This document shows positions 50,701-60,891 of a stretch of DNA of 64,000 nt, piece by piece; the stretch's first letter is position 1, and each line of letters starts with the position of its first letter. Under the pieces are notes generated by a model, which ran no database searches, had not been told where the DNA came from, and was given only the letters and a program-made list of their open reading frames with translations. The position numbers and the translations under genes were made by a program. The stretch is from positions 18,693,398 through 18,757,397 of the forward strand of contig JAUJPP010000003.1 in assembly GCA_030562195.1 (NCBI GenBank). The letters run 5' to 3'. Source of the DNA: Nipponacmea schrenckii. Its lineage: Eukaryota > Mollusca > Gastropoda > Lottiidae.

Positions 50701-52723
50701 GTGCTTGCCTTTAATGGAAGTTTGCATTAATTATCTTGATGCTTTCATCACTTGCTCACATTTGTTTAAAAGCATGAATATAGTTTCATTGTTCCTTTTT
50801 TCTAACTTGAAGGAGTATGGAGTGCATACTTATTAAAGAATAGTCACTATTGCACACAAATATTAACTATTAACAAGTGTATTCTAAGAGGATGTATGCC
50901 TTTAAAGTTAAATAACATTATTTAACAGTATTCCATTTGACTAAATATTTGACTTATGAAAAGTGTTACCAATATATCAAAAGAGCATGAGAGCGCAGCT
51001 CACTCGACAGCAAAGCTGACAAAAGTAAAGCTCTCTGTGATGGTAAAACATATTCATCTCTGTTTCAGAGAATTAAAATTACTGGTATGCCCCACAGATA
51101 GTAACAAAAAAGTGAGAAACAAGATGGTGTCTTAAAAGGCCGCCATGGTTGTTTATGGCTAAGTCACAGTCCGTCAAGGTAGTCGCAGAGTGAATATTTT
51201 TGAAATTTTTGAAATAAATTACACTTCTTTATCAAACACAGAAATGGATGTTTCATACATTATATAAAAACACCTTACTAGGCCAGTGCTTTCATTGAGA
51301 CTCGTCACACCTTACGTTAAATCTTAGTTTTTCCTGATATGTTCTATGCAGGAATTCCATAAACAAGTTTATCTCATATAAGAGTTGTATTCCCTTGCAG
51401 TCCAAATTACGCTGATAGGGTGTTTTGTGACGACACACGCTATTTATGACGTCGAAATTTATCAATGAATGACGTAATTTGTGTTATGAGTCTTGATTTC
51501 TGTTATAATATTAATGGTTTTTATAACTCATTATCAATATTATCAATAGCCCTAACCTACGCATTCAAGGCCATGCCCTTATCATTGATATGCAATTTTT
51601 TTTTTAAACTTCAAAGTTGATACCCAGTTAATTTGTGTAGGAAGTAAGTAAGGCTGCAATGTATAGTCTTTTCTGTAAACGTTTAAACAAAAGTTATTAA
51701 ACTAAACGGTACCGTTTAGAATTGGTTGGTCCAAAGCTACACAATGTCCGAGTCGGCAGTGTTAGAGATACTAAACCTCCAAACAATGCAAAAGTAAATA
51801 TTTCTAAGGGAATAGGATAAGATTTGCTGTTGTATTGTTGTCTGTAATGGAGCTAGATAATCGTATAAACATACGATGATTCGTGAGTGTTATCTGCCAT
51901 TTTATTAAACGGAACGTCATGTGACAGTGTAGTGATACTAACAAATTGAAAGTAGACTTGATATAGTAGGAGGAAATAAATGCGAAGATATACGGAATTA
52001 ACACAGATGTGTGATTAAGTTAGCGTACTTATAAGCCTACAATTATTTACCTTTTGTCCTGTAACTTGACGAGTACTGCAAGATTACAGAAAGAATGCAA
52101 AGACAGGTCTATATTTAGTTCACTAAATCTACGTGTGTTTTAAACATACGGGTTATTCAGGGGGCGTTTCAAGATAGTCAATAAGTACTCCGGCTATCAG
52201 TGGTTTCACCCGTTTTCATGTTCAACCGTGGTTGTTTCACCCTAGTTGTTTCACCCATTTTGAGAACTGGTGTTTTCACCCACTGATTTCTAGTGGTTTC
52301 ACCCATATCAAAATTTACTAATGATCAAACCAATTAGTTACCATCATAAACCACCGTTTCCCAGTACTCCGATCATACGACGTTGAGTGGTGAAGAAATA
52401 AGATCAAATCAGTCTTTAATCATTTTCGTTTAAACGTTTACTGGCACTGGTCTAAACGTTTAACAATTGCAGCCTTAGAAGTAAGTTAAATGTGGTCTGA
52501 AAACACTAGAAGCAGTTATCTCCTTCAATTTAAATTATTACTCAATCCAAATCTTATTCGTTATGATCGAATATTGCAAAATGTATGTTTCAATTATATA
52601 TGTAAAAAGAATGCATAGCTTTATTAGTTTCTTACCGTTGTCTTGATCAGTATTGTCAATTTCTTCTCTCTTAATTCGCCTTTTTAAGGCTCTTTTTTCA
52701 GCAGGAGTTGTGGAGGCTGCCAT
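38723..52723 (-). CDS. USP39: USP39 / Sad1, tri-snRNP-associated protein 2
   Basis: USP39 is a catalytically inactive ubiquitin-protease homologue needed for assembly of the U4/U6.U5 tri-snRNP in pre-mRNA splicing. Fourteen exons join in phase to 1,719 nt (572 aa; human about 565): 52723-52636, 50550-50392, 42781-42721, 42530-42436, 42171-42035, 41876-41780, 41385-41330, 41163-40938, 40790-40599, 40267-40044, 39838-39777, 39477-39336, 39154-39068, 38815-38723. Residues 1-90 are charged (RIKREE, SESKKP). A ZnF-UBP domain spans ~95-185 (CPYLDTIN, YACLVCGKYF, HAYTHS). The UCH-like domain spans ~210-545 (GLNNIKANDYCNVILQ, RPPGDQMVLLVQRFGELI, WNPRNFKAHVSPHEML, RFTKNYFVFEKNPTIVNFP, GTGKWYEMQDLHVADILPQM). 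The nucleophile position is Asp instead of Cys and the usual G-H-Y is GTY, as expected for a pseudoenzyme. Intron 2 (42782-50391) is inflated by transposons. Confidence 0.95.
43098..43212 (+). pseudogene. hAT transposase C-terminal (hATC) remnant
   Basis: The plus strand reads VPATSIPSERVFS, the signature at the start of the hAT dimerisation domain. A broken stretch follows, and then in another frame NVDNLIFLKK, the usual end of the same domain. The intervening residues are deleted or frameshifted. It sits about 130 bp inside the left terminus of the hAT-bounded insertion; the upstream transposase body is absent. Confidence 0.75.
44537..44816 (+). repeat. 140-bp tandem duplication of the element B head
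   Basis: 44537-44676 and 44677-44816 are nearly identical, both beginning gatagcttgccaggcaaggt and ending ctctagtttcattaaa. The junction is head-to-tail, as expected for a recent duplication or a failed termination event. Confidence 0.9.
44537..46750 (+). mobile_element. Pearl/Helentron-like element, copy B
   Basis: It has the same head as copy A (gatagcttgccaggcaaggt, then atacgcccactggcagc), present twice in tandem. It has the same tail: (ggac)n at 46682-46703, gacaatatacgcccc and catgtgggcgtataaaaa. About eleven ~160-bp units lie between, marked by tagagtgtttac near 45082, 45226, 45384, 45544, 45702, 46028, 46191, 46353, 46514 and 46660. The unit sequence differs from that of copy A except for caagggcaataact and ccaagtttcatcaaaatc. 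Confidence 0.75.
47114..47314 (+). pseudogene. 5'-truncated non-LTR retrotransposon tail
   Basis: A 66-codon plus-strand frame reads ITREALDWNPQGHRRQGRPL, continues LKELGRIGKTWNEAKR and ends RWRTSVAALFSARNEED before TAA. This pattern (WxPxGxRxxGRP, TWxEAxxxAxxRxxWR, ALxxxRxEED) is typical of the extreme C-terminus of LINE polyproteins that are abundant in molluscs. The reverse transcriptase is missing, so it is a dead 5'-truncated copy. Confidence 0.75.
47770..49460. repeat. Repeated modules within the hAT-bounded insertion
   Basis: Modules recur in the same orientation. aattaaacagatataaatg is at 47768 and 49187. A segment from ttttgacatttccagtt through gtgggcgtggttaagccca is at about 47849, 48258 and (diverged) 49273. 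tgtgtgtatttttcttt plus gggtctcgga is at about 47931 and 48610. aaatgacagccaggaga is at about 48451 and 49361. They look like partial copies of one larger unit separated by deletions. Confidence 0.65.
49531..49720. repeat. 90-bp tandem duplication
   Basis: The 90-bp unit starting tatgatcaagctgtcttgaa at 49531 is repeated almost identically at 49621, and a third partial start (tatgatcaac) follows at 49711. Confidence 0.9.
51649..52477. mobile_element. hAT-type MITE in USP39 intron 1
   Basis: The left end taaggctgcaat and the right end attgcagcctta are perfect inverted repeats, followed on both sides by taaacgttta words. The flanks are a perfect 8-bp duplication, gaagtaag (51641-51648 and 52478-52485), the hAT signature. 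The 829-bp body has no transposase. It contains a small cluster of gtggtttcaccc words at about 52195-52310. Confidence 0.85.
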
Positions 52724-53078
52724 CTTGGAGAATGCGTCGGGAAAACGCTAATATCTCAACTTTGGCAATGGACATTGCAAAGACAAATTTTTCAAAGAAA
52801 AATAAAATTAACTTCCAGAATATTATTTTTCTATATTGTTAATGATATGTAAGAATTAAAAAGCAAATAAAAGAACAAGCAAGTAAATAAAGTACTGAGT
52901 GTGAATTCCATGCTCTACATTTAGACGATTCGACTATTAAGCGTTCTACGTCAGTCGTGACGTTTTTCTCACAACATATTTTTTTCATTGTGTTGGCAGG
53001 AGAAATTTTTTTCTGAAATTCCAATTAGAGTCTGAAGCTGGTGCCAAAATAGTGTTGGGTATGATGTGAGACATTAAA
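52724..53078. promoter_or_regulatory. Divergent promoter of USP39 and C2orf68 homologue
   Basis: Only 355 bp separate the two start codons, which point away from each other, so one region must drive both genes. At 52947-52963 ctacgtcagtcgtgacgttt contains two opposed CRE/ATF-like half sites (tacgtca and cgtgacgt). On the USP39 strand ccaagatggcagcc (around 52714-52729) overlaps the start codon and resembles a YY1 site, a common arrangement in housekeeping genes. No TATA box stands out. Confidence 0.6.
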
Positions 53079-56000
53079 ATGACGTCTATGCCAAAGCAAA
53101 GACTTGATTTCCGACATGGGTTCATGAAGCAAATCGTCAAGAACCAAATAGATCGGTGAGAAATCTCAAATTAAAAATTTTGTAGTAGGCTACCGGTAGT
53201 AGATCTAGGCCTATTGACAGGCAAGAGTAAAGTTTTAATTTTTTTAACAAATTTATTATCCAGGATTTCTTCCGCCACTATTTTAAAAGGTGGTAGCATA
53301 TTTAAACGCTGATAATGCATGTGTTATGTCATGAAATAGTTGTGCACAATGTAACTAGCCCTTTTGACTCATGAGCCACTGGCCTGAAAAATCAACATGA
53401 TTGATACGGTACTGATATATGACTGCAAGACTAAAAGACCAAAAATGGACAGTAACATTGATTGCTCGCACACAATGCATGGTTAATTTGTAGATGACAG
53501 GTAAACGTTTGCTGATATAGCAGTCTAATTACTAGTCCTAAACTTGCTGACTCTAATCACAGTGTCTCATAGATGTTTGAACAGATGTGGTTGGGGGAAA
53601 ATAAAAGACATTACAGGGTCACATGATACACGACAAATGACAGAACAAGATGATCATTCAGTAGTTTCAATCACATACCCTGTGATGTTGATTATTTTGA
53701 CTGAGCACACAATTTGAGATGGCAACTGAGCAATTGATACAGCATAATTGAAGTTTCGGACTATCTAGCTACTCCAAGATAGTAATAATTTGTATAATTC
53801 TTTGTTGTTGGTTTTGTAGTTGATAATTGTGAAATGGGTCAAATGACATGGAGGTGAAATAGGTATGTTTACTCATCAATTTCCATACTTATTTCATTGC
53901 TTGAAATATTGTTTGAACCTTGCAGTGACAATTACGACAAAGAAGTAAAGATGGCAAAGGAGTCTGAGAAAAGTAAGAAAAGAGAACGGCATGTAGGTCA
54001 ATCAAATAGAAAGCCTGAAATGATGACCTATGTTCCACCATCTAAACAAGGAAAAGGTATAATCGCAGTATTTTTCACTGATACAGCCCAAAATTATTTT
54101 CATATCATCAATTGTATTAAACCTGAATGTAAGACAGGACCATGTCCTTGTGTATTGGACCTAATTCTGATCCATATAAATTAAGTGTTTATATATATAT
54201 ATGTCACTAAAAAAATATCTGGCATTTAGTTCTCCTGTAATTCAACAAGTGTATCTTGAAAGTTTAGCCTGTCATTACTTTAAGGCCATCTTAACTATTC
54301 TCAATTTGACATTAATTGAGTGGTGTTAACAGTCTAAATCTTGAACAGATTGAGTATTTGTTCTGAGCATATACTGAAGTGATTAGTTTTCATCATTGTA
54401 TATGTGGCTGCTTTTCAGATCCTAAAAATGAATTGTTTATTTTGGAGTTTGAAGATCAAGATGGAGAAATACATTCTGCAATGGTCTACAAGGTGAGAAG
54501 ATTTCAACCATATTCTGTATTTGGAAAGTGGGAACATTTCTATTAAAGGGATAATAGGCGTTAGAAGGAACAAAAAATTTAATTTCACTCAAATTTGGAC
54601 AATAACAGTATGTTCCCACCAGTGGACTTACCTGGTGTCATAAATATACATCAAAATCCCTCTATTATCGGATAAATCCACAAAATCAAGTAGTTAATTA
54701 TAAAACGCTAAATACTTCCATTCAGCTATTTACAAATTGTGTAAATATAAAGGGAAGTAACTCTTACATGTGGGTTTTCACGCGTCCTTGACCCCGACTG
54801 TTGAATTGCACAATGATGTTTTAGCATTGATTTACCAGACGCTTTTATTCTCAAACTGAATGGAATCGTCGCTGGCTCATTTTTTTTTTTAAATATCGTA
54901 TACTGAATGGCAAAAGAAACGTCAAACTACTAAAATTTTGGTCAGAAATGTTTCGTTGTATTTTTGATTTTAAAAATTGATATTATGTTTGTGCCTGATG
55001 TGGTTGAAGCCATTCGTCACAAAAATTTGGGTTTATTTCCTGTAATTGATACCGTAAACGGATTGCTTAAACGCAGACATTAAAGTTACAATGGGGTAAG
55101 GTTGTTGTGAGATTTTCGTGAAAATGACAATGCACGTGCATTCTGAGATGTCGTCAGAACATGCTGCGACTGACAAGGGAACAGGGAGACCAAGCCATCG
55201 GAAGACTCCATGTCGGCCAGACTGCAAGACTTGTTGCAGATCACTTCAATGTTCATGTCCGAACAATCTACCTCCTACAGCAACGTGTTCAAGCCACTGG
55301 AAGCACAGCCGACCGTCCTTGAAGTGGAAGACTGCCAATTACAACGTTGCGGCAAGATGGACAGATCGTCAGACACCACCTGCAGACCCGCTTCGCTAGA
55401 GCTACTGAAACCGCACAGACCACCCTTGGCAGTCATCAGAGACCAATCAGTGTGCAGGCGACTGAGGCAGAGAAATGTCAGATGTCACAGGCGCTCGTCT
55501 ACAGTGGGCTACACTGGGACTGGCGGACTGTTGTCTTCTCTGATGAAAGCCGGTATTGCATTTCGACTGCTGACGGTAGAGTGATAGTGTGGCGAAGAAG
55601 AGGGGAGTGATTTGCAGATGAGTGTGTCCAAGAGAGAGACTCGTGGGGAGGTCCAAGCATCATGGTGTGGGGTGCAATTGCCGTGAACCACAAAGTAGGT
55701 TCTATGGTCTTCCAGAATATCGGCCAAGGTAGAGGAAACGGTGTTACAGCTGCCCGCTCATCGATCAAGCGTTGAGACCCTTCATCGTACCCCATTTTGC
55801 TCGTCATGGAAATCACATCTTCCAGCAGGACAACGCTTGTGCCCATACTGCCAGAGCAACAAGGGACTTCCTCCATCAACATGGGATACATACTCTTCCC
55901 TGGCCTGCCCTCAGTCCCGACCTTAACCCGATTGAACATTTATGAGACGAGATCCAGAGGAGTCTCAATGACGTTCGACCAAGACCGACAACTGCTGCTC

Positions 56001-57479
56001 AACTCACTCAGGCGTATCACCGATTCTGGGCCCAAGTTCCTATGGCCTTTATCAACCGTGTCATCCACTCCATGTACCGACGATGCAACGCTGTATTCAA
56101 CACCCAGGGAGGTCACACACGCTATTGACTTTGAGGTCGTGCTGAAGCGCCACCTGTCAACTCTAACATGTGAAATTTATGGAACCTGATCTGGAAATGC
56201 TGACAATCCATGCTGACAATCCTACGTGTTAATTTTTAAAACATTCTGCCAATTAGTGTGTTTTCTATGTTCATATGAATTATAAACTTACTATTTTCTT
56301 CAAAAAGGATGACGTTTCTTTTGCCGTTCAGTATATTTTTATTGTCGCTTTTTAAAATTTGGTAAAGTGCGGGATGCATACTTATTTAACTAATAGTCAA
56401 TTTTAAACACAAATAGAAGCTGTAGGACGAGTGTATTCTAACGCCTATTATCCCTTTAAGAAAAAAACATGTTAATCATATTATTTGTTGATGGTACCAA
56501 GTGGTAAGTCCTTGTTCTCCCTAAACTTGCAAGTGTTTTGCAGCAACTTGACAACAAAGTCTGTTTGTTTTTTTTTTGTATTTTTATACGCCCACATTAT
56601 AATTGGAATGAAATTTGGTGTGATCATTGAAGTTGATGTCATCTTGGTCAAATTCGAAATTAACATTTCGATATACTGTTTTTGAGTTATTGCACTTGAC
56701 TAGTCAAAACGCGGCTTGTAATTGGATAGACAATACAGTTTTCATCTGATTTTAATTAAATTTGGTGTGAACATTTATATTGACCAGAACTTGGAGATTA
56801 AGGATTGTAGGTTGTAACATTGCGGTTAAGCAATGCTACGAAAGCACAGGCACAGGCATGTAGGCATTACCTCCAGTGATAAGAGTATCGTATGTGCAGT
56901 TGTGCAAAAAAATGGAATGAAAAGTTCAAGTAATCATCTTTAATCTTTATAATCTGAAATGTAAAAAAATACTACTGGTTCCCACAGGAACATTAATATC
57001 AATGGAATATCAATTATAATAAATGTTTTTTACTTGTGAAACTGAAAAGTTTATTGGAAAAAAGGGAGAAAAGGGACATAGCCTTAAAGCATGTTGAAGA
57101 TAATGACGAGGAAAGGCACTCTATAGATAGTGGTTACATCAGAAATAAGGAGAAAAGAAATGAATCTAAGGAAGAGGATTAGACCTAAATAATCTTAGAG
57201 TTTTTGCCTGTGTTAAAACAGAAAATATATTTTAAAGTGGGCGTATATTGCTAGGCAACCACTTGTTGTTAATTTTGTATATCACTAAATTTTTGTTTGT
57301 CCTCAAAATTAAATTTTGATTCTTACATCATAATTTGCATACCGGTATTTGCTTTTTTCTTGTAGAATGATAATCCTGAAGAAGTGGCAAAGAAGATTGG
57401 CTATGATAGTAATTTAACGCCTCCATATATTAATGCATTATCAGAACGTATTACAGAGGAGATCAATAAAAGATTATGA
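53079..57479 (+). CDS. C2orf68: C2orf68 homologue (UPF0561 family)
   Basis: Four plus-strand exons, 53079-53155, 53926-54056, 54419-54492 and 57366-57479, join in phase to 396 nt (131 aa; human about 166). The protein matches the UPF0561 layout: a conserved basic start (RLDFRHGFMKQIVKNQIDR then DNYDKEVK) and a Lys/Arg-rich linker (KKRERH, RKPEMMTYVPP). A small conserved domain follows (NELFILEFEDQDGEIHSAMV) with a C-terminal helix (PPYINALSERITEEINKRL). No function is established for the family. The first ATG sits in an otherwise short exon immediately after the divergent promoter; a second in-frame ATG three codons later could also serve. The last intron contains a dead Tc1 element and a reversed Pearl-like element. 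Confidence 0.92.
54901..56333 (+). mobile_element. Tc1-like transposon in intron 3 of C2orf68 homologue
   Basis: The ends tactgaatggcaaaagaaac and gtttcttttgccgttcagta are inverted repeats (one mismatch over ~25 bp). They are flanked by TA on both sides (54899-54900, 56334-56335), the Tc1/mariner target. The ~1.43-kb size is normal for an autonomous copy, but the transposase is broken. Confidence 0.9.
55120..56127 (+). pseudogene. Decayed Tc1-like transposase
   Basis: Pieces of the DDE transposase are readable in shifting plus-strand frames: WRTVVFSDESRY (first catalytic Asp), GRVIVWRRRGE, WGGPSIMVWGAI, QQDNACAHTARATRDFL (second Asp), PALSPDLNPIEHL (Glu), and finally VPMAFINRVIHSMYRRC before TGA near 56125. 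Nonsense codons lie at 55608-55610 (after RRGE) and 55943-55945 (after IEHL), and frameshifts separate other blocks. The copy is therefore inactive. Confidence 0.9.
56581..57258 (-). mobile_element. Pearl/Helentron-like element, copy D (reversed)
   Basis: The left end tttttatacgcccacatt is the reversed tail of copies A-C. The right end gtgggcgtatattgctaggc is the reversed, diverged head. Inside, gagttattgcacttgactag and atgaaatttggtgtgatc are reversed matches to the core boxes. The body is short and mostly degenerate. Confidence 0.55.
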
Positions 57480-58406
57480 AGTAGAAAGTGCATAGAGCTC
57501 CAGACTTAACACATTTTGAACAGCATGGTAACATTGTTGTATTAATATCTAGGTGTAATGAAGATGAGATATATGGGTAGCTATTAGTAACATACTGAAA
57601 GTATTGAACAAGGCAGAACCATGTGTAGCCTATTTGAGTTATATAGCGATTCTTTTTTATTAAGAATTAAATTAGGCTATATGAGAACAGTCTCAGAATG
57701 TTTTTGTTGAAGATGTTATAACCATAGAGTATTTCACTAAGCTACTTGCTTCAAATATTTGTGGTAGTGACCATAGCGATATAGGTGTATCAAATTTAAG
57801 CAGATCTCCCGTCCGTTTTGAATTATTTTTATGTTTTGTCATTGACATTGTTGATAAATTAAGGTCCTTTTGAGACAAATCATTAAGGGAATTATGTCAC
57901 TTTGCTCAGTTGTCAGGTTTATAAGGTCAAGTTTTATTGGCTTGTGTTTGTATTTTTACATAAATTTCTCATTAATTACATTGAATTTACTATGCCATTT
58001 AAAGTTTCCAGTACTGTGCCATTTTTATTTGAAATCCAAACTAGTCATTTCATTTGTTTCAATTCCATACATTCTCCTAAAACTGATGCAGTTTTAGGCA
58101 TATCTTTAATTTTTGTGGGCAAAATGTCATATTCATGGGAAACCTTCAGTCTATTGCTTTTCCCCTCCTTAGAGTAGCAGTAACAATGCTATTTTTGTTG
58201 GTTTGTTGGAAAATGCATGGACGCTAACAAAATTTGAAAGATTTCTCTTGACCACAAAATTAATGTTTTTCATTGTTAATAAAAAATTAAAGTTTGTCTT
58301 GTCTATGATTTTCAGACAGGGAAGTAAGGGTGAAATACTGAGTTTTAGTATTATTGAATTTTCACATTGGGTGGCATTAATTACTCTTTGTGTAAGAAGC
58401 TGAAAA
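57480..58406. other. 3' flank of C2orf68 homologue
   Basis: AT-rich sequence, probably including the 3' UTR. Open frames at 57870-58177 and 58203-58403 have no recognisable domain. Confidence 0.4.
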
Positions 58407-59468
58407 GATAGCTTGCCAGGCAAGGTAACATACGCCCACTACAGCAAACAGAATATTCTATGTTTTTTCATTTAATCAAGGGCAATAACTCATAAACCGA
58501 CATCTGGAATCGCACCATTTTTGACCTTGTCCGAGATGTTATTAAGATGAATACACATACCAAGTTTCATTCAAATCGGATAAAAACTACAGCTTCTATT
58601 GCGTACACAAGTAAATTTTAACATTTTCTCACTCAAGGGCAATAACTTATACACAGACATCTGGCGAGATATTATCAAGATGAATACACATACCAAGTTT
58701 CATTCATATCGGATGAAAACTATAGCTTCTATGCATACACAAGTTCTTTTAACATGTTTCATTTAATCAAGGCCCAAGGGCCATAACTCATTAACCGACA
58801 TCTGGAATCGTGCAATTTTCGAACTTGTTCAAGATATTATCAAGATGAATATACATACCAAGTTTCATTCGAAGCGGATGAAAACTACAGCTTCTATTGC
58901 ATACACAAGTAAATTTTAACATTTTTTTCATTTTTATCAAGGGCCATAACTCATAAACCGACATCTGGAATTGTGCCATTTTTGAACTTGTTCGAGATAT
59001 TATCAAGATGATTGCATACACATACCAAGTTTCATTAAAATCGGATGCAAACTATAGCTTCTATTGTGTATACAAGTAAATATTAACGTTTTTTCATTTA
59101 ATCAAGGGCTATAACTCATAAACTGACATCAGGAATCATGCCATTTTTTAACTTGTCCAAGATATTATCAAGATGAATACACATACCAAGTTTCATTCAA
59201 ATCGGATAAAAACTACAGCTTCCATTGCGTACACAAGTAAATTTTTACGTTTTTTCATTTAATCAAGTGCCATAACTCATAAACTGACATCTGGAATCGT
59301 GCCATTTTCGAAATTGTCCGAGATATTATCAAGATGAATACACATACTAAGTTTCATTCAAATCTGATAAAAACTCTGGCCTGTATCGCGTACACAAGTA
59401 ATTAATTAATTGTTGAGGGACGGACGGACAGGGGTGATGGCAATATAAGTCATGTGGGCGTATAAAAA
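58407..59468 (+). mobile_element. Pearl/Helentron-like element, copy C
   Basis: The head gatagcttgccaggcaaggt plus acatacgcccact and the tail gacggacggacagggg plus catgtgggcgtataaaaa match copies A and B. Six units of about 160 bp lie between, marked by caagggcaataactcataaa at about 58478 and diverged copies near 58633, 58779, 58937, 59103 and 59263. The units are homologous to those of copy A (cgagatattatcaagatgaa, ccaagtttcattcaaatcgg). Confidence 0.75.
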
Positions 59469-60891
59469 TAGCTATGGCCATCATATATGCCCGCTTTCGT
59501 AATGGCAGCTTGCCAGTAATTGGGTTAAAGCATTTCTTACACAAAAGTTTCGTCCAAGTCCATCAAGGAAAAGACTATCAGTCCACAACAAATTGAATGC
59601 GTGTGCAAGAATATGGGCAATCACTCAATATTTCTGATCTTAAATTAGGTTTTCATCCTTGAGGGATGACAAAGACTTCCACCAAATCTGAATCTCTACA
59701 TGGATGTTTTTAAATGCTCAGAAATGAAATTAGGGAGATGACTTATTTAACAATGTACGGACATATTTAACAAGCTTGCAAGATCATTTCATAAATATTA
59801 AGTAACCGGATTGAGAAAACGAGAACTTGCTTATTTTCTTTATTAACATCCCATAACGGGGTAAATAATAAATTACCCTATACATGAATAAATTTAGTTT
59901 CGTGTAGATTGGACCGGTCACACATTGTAATTCATTCAATGATAAGACAATTTTGCAAAAATTTGAAAAAAAATAACTCTATAACTGGTCCACTTTCACT
60001 GTCAGACTAATGATTGAATATGAACACATTTTACATAAGAATATGGACACAACAATTTCTTACACACAATGAAATGCAGAGAATGTAACCGACATTTACG
60101 ATATTTTACCTTTATTAACAACTTCATGTTACAGCTATAAATATCACCGATCTTAAAGAGCTCTTGAGCCTCGTAAGAAACTAAAATCTCAATACTATGT
60201 ACAATTAACAAATCTCATAACGAGATGAGTTATGAGCATAAAATGGCATGAAGAAATGACATTGCGAAAGATTCGTGGGGGAGTTGCCCGAGAGGTTTAA
60301 AGAGAGTGCTCTTTTCCATGGAATTTCTATAAACCCAAGACAAATGTGCATGCTACTACTCCAAGCACGTGGACATATTGACTAGAATATGATGACTAGA
60401 TGAAAATGGTGAGTAGATCAATTCCATTAACAGATAATTAACTACACAATTATCCAATTTCATCTTATCAGCATGATTTATCCATATGTTCACATCCTTG
60501 GAATTTACATGCAGATTTGCAGTAGCCACAAGATCAGACTAAGGTGGACATTAGATTCATTTTGATGATCATAAATAATTATGGAAATCATTTCAAGACA
60601 AAGTGAGCAATTTCAGAGCACCAAATTGGTCACCAGTCTTGTTGAAATACAATTTGAATTTAAGTTATCTTTGTGAATAAAAATTTTGATGTGATTGAAT
60701 TTGATTAAAATTTTGTAATTATGCAACAAATAATTAGCATAATGAAAATGTCCACATCAACCTATCCCTGGTTCTACTGTGGCCACTCACAATACCACGA
60801 ATCTATCGCAAGGTATGGTTAATATATTATAACAATATACAAATAAAAATAGGTAGAAAAACAAAATAATATGCAAACAACAACAAAAGGT
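59469..60891. other. Intergenic stretch between convergent genes
   Basis: 59500-59700 contains a degenerate element core (gtttcgtccaagtccatcaa). The rest is AT-rich and lies downstream of the MAT stop codon, so part is probably its 3' UTR. Confidence 0.4.

Noticed and set aside
60283..60360. A tRNA-like start (gggggagttgcccgagaggt)
   Set aside because: It resembles the A-box region of a class II tRNA, but no B-box (ggttcgaatcc) and no cloverleaf could be found downstream.
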